This document shows positions 57,771 through 64,000 of a stretch of 64,000 nucleotides of DNA, piece by piece; the first letter of the stretch is position 1, and every line of letters starts with the position of its first letter. Below the pieces are notes generated by a model, which saw nothing but the letters and a program-made list of their open reading frames with translations, was not told where the DNA came from and made no database searches. Source of the stretch: Ectocarpus siliculosus. Lineage: Eukaryota > Sar > Phaeophyceae > Ectocarpales > Ectocarpaceae. The position numbers were made by a program, and so were the translations under genes. The stretch covers positions 3,516 to 67,515 of the forward strand of contig FN649149.1 of assembly GCA_000310025.1 (NCBI GenBank), read 5' to 3'.

Positions 57771-60700
57771 ATGTCACGATTGGCAAGAGGAGCAAGAGCA
57801 GCAGCAAGGGGATATGCATCATCGTCAATGCGATTCCCTAAGCTGAACGGCGATCTGGACGTTCCCGCGAAAACGGCCCTCGAAAGCAGGTTGGCCATGC
57901 AGGTAACTTGCTTCTTTTACCTCTTTCGTCACTTGGCAAATCAGCGTGCTTGGAGTCGCACTGCTGTTATGTAGGTGTACGGCGGATGTACAGACACTTC
58001 GGGGCACCGCAGTGAAAATATCTATACAAAGGACTCGCCCTGCCGCGGCATCAAGTGAAGCTAGGCAACAATGACAATGGATATCGTGTGTCGTGAGTGT
58101 TTGTGCCAAAGTTCGCCGTTCTCGTCACCCAACGAACACTTTATGCAACTGCTCTCTATTGAAGGAACATACTGCTGTAGCAAGGAACTCAAGGCAAACA
58201 ACGCGGTTTTCAATCGAACTTTATTAAGAAAAGGCATTGAGATGGTGCTGGGAAGACGAGTGCGTAGCCCGCCGTAGATACAGAACAACTCCCCTCTCTT
58301 TTTCCATCTTAAAGTTTTCTCTCTTTTTTTCTTCTGTTGTTCCACTTGTATGTAATGCCTGCCACTCTAATCACCAGGAAATGGTCGACGAACTCCGCTC
58401 TGCTCTCGCGACAGTAGAGGCGGGCGGAGGCGACCTCGCGAGAAAGAGGCATTCTGCAAAAGGAAAGCTTCTTGCCAGGTGAACCTAGAGCCATGCTACC
58501 ATGGATGGAGCACGACGACTAAAAGTAGTCGACCAAGCGGCCTATAATTGCACAGATCTCATCCACTACAACACCGAGTCAACACTGGTCTCAGTCGGGA
58601 GGCGGTATGGCGTTGTGAACGAAAGACAGGTCCTACATTTTCATGTCCCGAAGATACTCGACAGAGCAGCTGAAGTGAGGTCCCCTCCCTTCCGTAGCAC
58701 GGTTCCCTACCCTCAAAAACTACACATTATAGCTTCTTCAGGATTCTCGTTCATATTCCCCCGCCATATTTACACTCTGTCGCCGTCGGGTCCCCGTCGC
58801 CCCCTGCGCCTCTTCCCAGGGAGAGGATTGAGGCGATTGTTGATCCTGGCTCACCATTTCTGGAGCTGGCACCTCTGGCCGGGTACGAGGCACTTGTTGA
58901 TGAACACGTGGACCTTTCGAGATTTGTATCTACATGTAGTCTACCTGTGGCGATGTGTGTAATTTTAGCTTGCGGCGTGTCCGGCGTTTTTGTACACCTG
59001 ACCGCACGAGATACGGGACAAGATATGGATTTTCGTGGTCGTAATACTTCTGCGCACGCACACAAGCGAACCGCTACTGTCAAGCATGCTTATGGAAAAC
59101 GTTCAACTAAGTGGCAGGGCAACCTCACCCGGTAACAATACGCTCCGATAACACTGCTGAGAGACGGTGGTGTTTACCGCAGAATCGCGACAGACGCGCG
59201 TCGCTTCCCATCGGGAAGACAAGTCGTCTTGCCTGGATTGATATAGGACTACTGTTTGTTGATTCCCTCCACCCCACCTGTTTGCGCGTGACTGACGACT
59301 TCCCTCTCCCCCCTCGTGCTCGGCGGCGAAAAGATACGATGAGGGGATCATCAGCGGGGGAGCTGTTGCCGGCATCGGTAGGGTTGAAGGCGTCGAGTGC
59401 ATGATCCTGGCCAACGACGCAACCATCAAGGGGGGAACGTACTATCCCATCACCGTGAAGAAACACCTGCGTGCTCAGGTAGGTGACCGGAGAAACAAGC
59501 GCGAAGTGCTGTGCACCCCCTGGACTCGGATCTGCCCGCCTTCTCTCCCGCACACACCTGGCTATAGCCGTTATTACTGTTGTTGTTGTTGTTGTTGTTG
59601 TTGTTGACGTTATTGTCACTTTGATAGAATTCTTCCAAGTGTTGGGCAATTTTTTCTCGTTTTTTGTCCTGCCATAAGGCTGACGAAACTCTTTCCTAGC
59701 TAGCCGGTCAGCGCGGTCTTGTGAGTGCAGAACGGAAGAGTGCCGAGGTGAACATACCACTTGAACGACTATTGTGCTTGTATCTGAATAGGGTACGTTA
59801 CATCGCTCTACTGGAAGCAACACAAAAGAGAGATTTCGAACTAGACACACCTATTCACCACCAGTGGAGCCGGTGCCGTGCACCCACCCCCCTGTTCTTC
59901 TCCACCTTTGGTACCACAACGCGTGTCTCTTCCGGCATGCAGGAAGTCGCCCAGGAGAACCGTCTGCCTTGTATCTACTTGGTTGACTCGGGAGGGGCGT
60001 TCCTACCGAAGCAGGCCGAAGTATTTCCTGACAAGGAGCATTTCGGAAGAATTTTCTTCAACCAAGCCAACATGTCCGCGGCAGGTAAAATGCCGATACA
60101 GGCAGTACTGGTACAGAATTGCCGTCTACCCCTGGAACTCTCCTTTGTTTTGCGGGTAGTTGTTGTGGGTCTGCTCTTCTTTGGGACCGGTAGTATTGTT
60201 GCAGCAGTTCTTCTGCCGGTGTGCACCGTCGCTGGACTTGGTTATCGATCCCCGTTGGTCGCACTCTCTTTCCCATCGCCATTTTCCTCTTGCACCCAAC
60301 CCCCGGCCCTGTTGGCCGCCGGAAAAAGGACTCGGCTGCAACGAATTGAAACGTCTTAACAGGAGGGTAGCTAAGACCAGCGAGAGGGAGGACCGATCCC
60401 AAAAACTGAAGTACTACTGCTGTACACCGCCGAATTCCGACGCGAACGGCTGTGGCAGGGATACCCCAGGTGGCCGTCGTGATGGGCATCTGCACCGCCG
60501 GGGGGGCGTACGTGCCCGCCATGTCCGACGAGACTGTCATCGTCAACGGGACCGGGACCGTGTTCTTGGCCGGCCCCCCCACTCGTCAAGGCAGCGACCG
60601 GCGAAGTCATTTCGGCCGAAGAGCTGGGAGGGGCGGATGCGCACACCAGGCGAGTGCCAGGATTAGCGATAGCCGATTGGCTGCCGAGTGGGAGGCCCGC

Positions 60701-63548
60701 GGGGGGGGGGGGGGGTGGGACGTACTGCAGTTGGGGTTCGGAGAAAGAGCGCTAGGGGGTGTTACGGTGAGGCTTGATGGTGGCCATGGATGCCGACGCG
60801 CCGGCTGTGCAGTGTCTGGCGAATATCTGGTTGGCCGGTCGACAGGCGGAAAATATTGTCTATTTTGGAAAGGTGCTTCGCTTTCGCGTACGGTACTGAG
60901 CTACAACATGTATCGATGACGCGCGAGCCGCGATAACATTGTTCTCGGTGGAGCTCGTCACGGCACTATTGCTTCTTCGTGTGCCCGCAGGACATGTATC
61001 CGCTGTGCTCTGAGAACCGAACTGCATCCAAACGGGGTATACATCAGATGCAATCCTGTAAACGATCGTTGCTATTCGCGCGGCCTGCTGACTGGAGTGC
61101 CTCCCATTTCAGTACACACACCGTCGATTTTCCTCACCCTCGCAGCGGTCTTTCATCCCACCAATCAACGCACAACCCCATTCAACACTTTGATCATTTC
61201 CGCTGCCGGCCTTCCGCCCCCCTCCACACTCGAATCAAATCCACCAATTGACTTCGATCGGCTTGGTTTCTTTTGGGGCAGATTGTCGGGCGTGGCCGAC
61301 CACTTTGCCGAGGACGACGAGGACGCGATCTCCATCGCTCGCAGCATCGTCGCAAACTTTAACCTCCCATCTGCCACGAACCCCTCGCAACGCGTAGCTG
61401 CTATGAACGCCGCCGCTGCCGCCGCTAGCGGCGGCGGTGGCGAACGCGAGCGCAGCAAGAGTCAGGAAGGAGCCACCACGGCGGCGGAACAGCAATGGGA
61501 CGAACCGCTGTTCGACCCCCGGGAGATGGGAAGCATCATCCCGACGGATAGCAAGAAGCCCTTCGACGTGCGAAAGGTGAATGAAGAAGAGGGACACAAG
61601 TGTAGGTCACGTTACTTGAGCCGGGCTCAAGAACAATCGGAGATGCCCCCGCGTACGCCTGAGGAGAGTGAAGGCGGTGACCCACCTTCTTCTTAGCCTT
61701 GCTACCGGAACATGCACAGTGTCGCAGAAAGACACTACCGTAAACGTCGGAGTTTTCCCCCCCTAGTAGAGCTTCCCCCCCCCCACATTACCTTTTGGGC
61801 CTGGAAGCATGGTTTCTTTGATTTAGCCCCGGGGTAGATCGTTGTCCCGACCAAAAAAGACAAGATCCCCCCGGGTATTTCAATTTCCCCCTGGGTACCC
61901 AGTTTTCTCACGAGTTCCCCCGGGGGGGGATGTATTTCCCAGTTTTTCTGAGTCAATTTTGTTACATCGCGGAGCACAAAAGCATGATATGGGACGGAAA
62001 ATTCATTTGCAGATCTGCGATTCGAGCGAGATTCAGGTGTACCAGTTTGTCACTGGAAGGCGGGCCCTTTCTCTTGTTGGAATCACTCGCGGGACGAGAC
62101 AAACTCCCCCAGCTGCTGTCCTCCTTGCTGTCTTTTTTCTCTTCGGCTTCGTTTCTCTTGCGTTCCTCCTCCCTCTGCTTGTTGAACGCTTGCTCGTAAA
62201 CCTTATCCATCTCAGTTTCGCCACTCTCTGTGTGTGTAGTGTGTGGACCATCATTATTTCGCACAACCCCCCGGGGGGGGGCTTTCCCCCGGGATAGTGT
62301 TGGAAACAAAAAACTACCCCCCCCCGGTATGTCAATTTCCCTCCGGGGGATTTGGTTTCAGAAGAAAAAACGATCCCCTCCCCGGGGGGGAAACTCCGAC
62401 GTTTACGGTAATACACGTTCGAGATCATTCCCAGACGGGGGGATGTGTTGCAAGTCCTTTCGACTAGGGTGTGACTGACAACTGGTGGATGTCATGTCTT
62501 CTTCCGTTTGTCTTTGCTGCCTGCTGACCGTTGGTCCGACATGAGGTACGCTATGACCCCCTTTTTCAAGTACCCTACAACTCGCCCACTCTCTTTTACT
62601 ATTTTTTCCGGACATAATACCCAAGCCAAAGGAGAAGGAAGGGTATCTCCCGTTCTGCGACGGGATCCCGTGGCAATCGCCTTCAAGTCGTGTGTTAACA
62701 GACGATGGCCCGATGTCGCCTCCCCCAAGGCTAGAAACTTGATGCATCTCCCGTCTCGCGAATGTCAATGTTAAAGGTTATTGCTCGCCTGGTCGATGGG
62801 AGCCGTTTCCACGAGTTCAAGGAGCGTTACGGCACCACGATGGTGACCGGATTCGGGCACCTGTACGGACAGAGCGTGGGGATCGTCGCCAACAACGGTG
62901 TGCTTTTCTCGGAGTCGGCTCTGAAGGCGGCTCATTTCGTTGAGCTGTGCTGCCAGAGGGGCATCCCGATCATCTTCCTGCAGAACATCACGGGGTTCAT
63001 GGTGAGAGTAGGTTTTTGTTGTCAGAGGCGTATGAAACACGACATGTGGGTGGGGATCGTGGTGTGGTTTTTGCTCGTGGGTCCCCAATACGCCAAGGAA
63101 AGTGGTGCCATGTCTTCGTGGCACCCATCATGTAGTCTAGGACAACGGCAACGGTCTTCCAGGGCCATCGCATGCCCCCTTCCCTTCATTTTTCGGAGAA
63201 TAAACCCCGGCGTACTCTTGTCCATTCTTTGGAAGGACTCCGAAAGAGTGTGCTGCGACGAGGCACCACCGTCGTTCCTGAAGCGATAACTCTTGCGCCC
63301 ACGCCACGACCAACCAACAGGTCGGCAAGCGATACGAGCACCAAGGCATCGCGAAGGACGGGGCCAAGCTCGTGGCAGCCGTTTCCTGCGCCAAGGTCCC
63401 GAAGATAACCTGCGTCATCGGCGGGAGTTACGGGGCGGGGAACTACGGCATGTGCGGAAGGGCCTACTCGCCGCGCTTCCTCTTCATGTGGCCTAACGCA
63501 CGCATCTCCGTGATGGGGGGAGAGCAGGCGGCGAATGTGTTAGCCCAG
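57771..63548 (+). CDS. MCC2: Methylcrotonyl-CoA carboxylase beta subunit (carboxyltransferase), mitochondrial; 3' end outside the window
   Basis: Exons: 57771-57902, 58378-58478, 58820-58882, 59334-59478, 59943-60084, 60459-60649, 61282-61576, 62777-63001 and 63321-63548, continuing past the window. The enzyme moves the carboxyl group from biotin to 3-methylcrotonyl-CoA in leucine breakdown. The N-terminus ([20 protein letters not shown]) is Arg/Ala/Ser-rich and acid-free, a typical mitochondrial presequence. Family landmarks are [98 protein letters not shown] and [20 protein letters not shown]. These fit MCC2 rather than propionyl-CoA carboxylase. Two oddities lie in exon 6. A run of 7 C (60574-60580) has one base too many for the conserved [11 protein letters not shown] and shifts the frame. 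The exon also ends at a GC donor (AG then GCGAGT). Compared with remembered homologues, exon 7 carries a low-complexity insert (Ala/Gly/Glu-rich). The C-terminal ~70 residues are missing. Confidence 0.94.
59579..59606 (+). repeat. (TTG)n microsatellite in MCC2 intron 4
   Basis: About nine TTG units. No other role is apparent. Confidence 0.9.
61738..62408. mobile_element. Inverted-repeat element with TA flanks in MCC2 intron 7
   Basis: Ends are CCGTAAACGTCGGAGTTT and the exact inverse AAACTCCGACGTTTACGG, each flanked by TA (61736-61737 and 62409-62410), as for Tc1/mariner-type insertions. Subterminal blocks are dominated by CCCCCGGGGG-like palindromes. The middle holds a minus-strand frame with a charged stretch ([19 protein letters not shown], about 62150-62210), too short for a transposase. 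A non-autonomous element, about 671 bp. Confidence 0.75.
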
Positions 63549-64000
63549 GTGTGATTGAATGAAGCCGTCAGTGACCCTTTGCTCGTGACTAACGTTACAT
63601 TGCGACCGCGCGTGGCTCGAAGTTCGCAACGGATGTCGCACAATTTGCTACGGTTTTATCCCTCTTGGCTGCATTCAATACGAGTACCGTAGGCTTTCCG
63701 CAAGAAGGGGACGGGGGCCGCGTGAACTCGTTTACACTCTTCGTTTCCAGATTTCTCTTTCGCTTGCTCCAGTGTTTCTCAGTCATACCCACTGGAAACT
63801 GAGCTCTCTTGTCGTGTATTGCGGTGCTCTCACGTTCGACCATGAGTCCAGTTTGTCTAGAATGTGTCAGCCACATCCGAAGGATGGCTGAATATTTGAT
63901 GGACGCAACGCTATCTCTTTCGCTTTCTCGGCCTGGCAACCCTTCGTTTAGGTTCTCAGATTGTTCAAACGAAACATCGTCCACCACAGCAGTCCTTTAT
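63549..64000. other. MCC2 intron, truncated by the window edge
   Basis: Follows the exon ending EQAANVLAQ at 63548 with GTGTGA. No further exon of the gene is recognisable before the end. Confidence 0.7.

Overview
This is a stretch of nuclear eukaryotic genome. The genes are broken into many small exons (up to 18), joined by introns of about 0.1 to 3 kb that start GTGCGT, GTGAGT or GTGTGT. Exons are GC-rich and reading phase is kept across the junctions. Intergenic DNA and introns are full of hairpin transposons, minisatellites and short dispersed repeats. A plastid-type gene with a signal-peptide-like N-terminus, a FNIP-repeat gene and this intron style suggest a stramenopile, most likely a brown alga of the Ectocarpus type. 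That assignment is inference. Two runs of exactly 100 N mark it as a draft assembly.

Layout. 1-3.8 kb: 3' part of an unidentified gene (+), with a 1.5 kb foldback transposon in its last intron. 4-9 kb: repeat-rich intergenic DNA with a shorter copy of the same transposon. 9.4-12.9 kb: YHS-domain membrane protein (+). 13.2-14.8 kb: a possible unknown gene (+). 15.0-18.9 kb: ribosomal protein L26/uL24 (-), whose large intron carries a peptide-like minisatellite. 20.5-30.2 kb: eIF3 subunit e (+), 13 exons, with an unusual RGG-rich tail. 33.2-38.4 kb: probable plastid DUF1997-family protein (-). 40.6-53.7 kb: large Ser/Thr kinase of CAMK/CHK2-like type (+), about 18 exons. 54.3-56.0 kb: FNIP-repeat protein (-). 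57.8-63.5 kb and beyond the window: mitochondrial methylcrotonyl-CoA carboxylase beta subunit (+).

The genes are unrelated housekeeping and regulatory functions: translation (L26, eIF3e), leucine breakdown (MCC2), plastid biology (DUF1997) and signalling (kinase). There is no operon-like logic. The gene models were built by hand: each junction was accepted only where splice sites, codon phase and protein family agreed.

No self-contained new system such as a defence island or biosynthetic cluster is visible. The most unusual observations are an RGG tail on eIF3e, a strongly over-represented octamer (ACAGCAGT/ACTGCTGT), a hairpin-element family with a shared core, a minisatellite that keeps an open acidic peptide, two GC-AG introns, and two assembly artefacts where low-quality copies of real sequence sit beside the N gaps.
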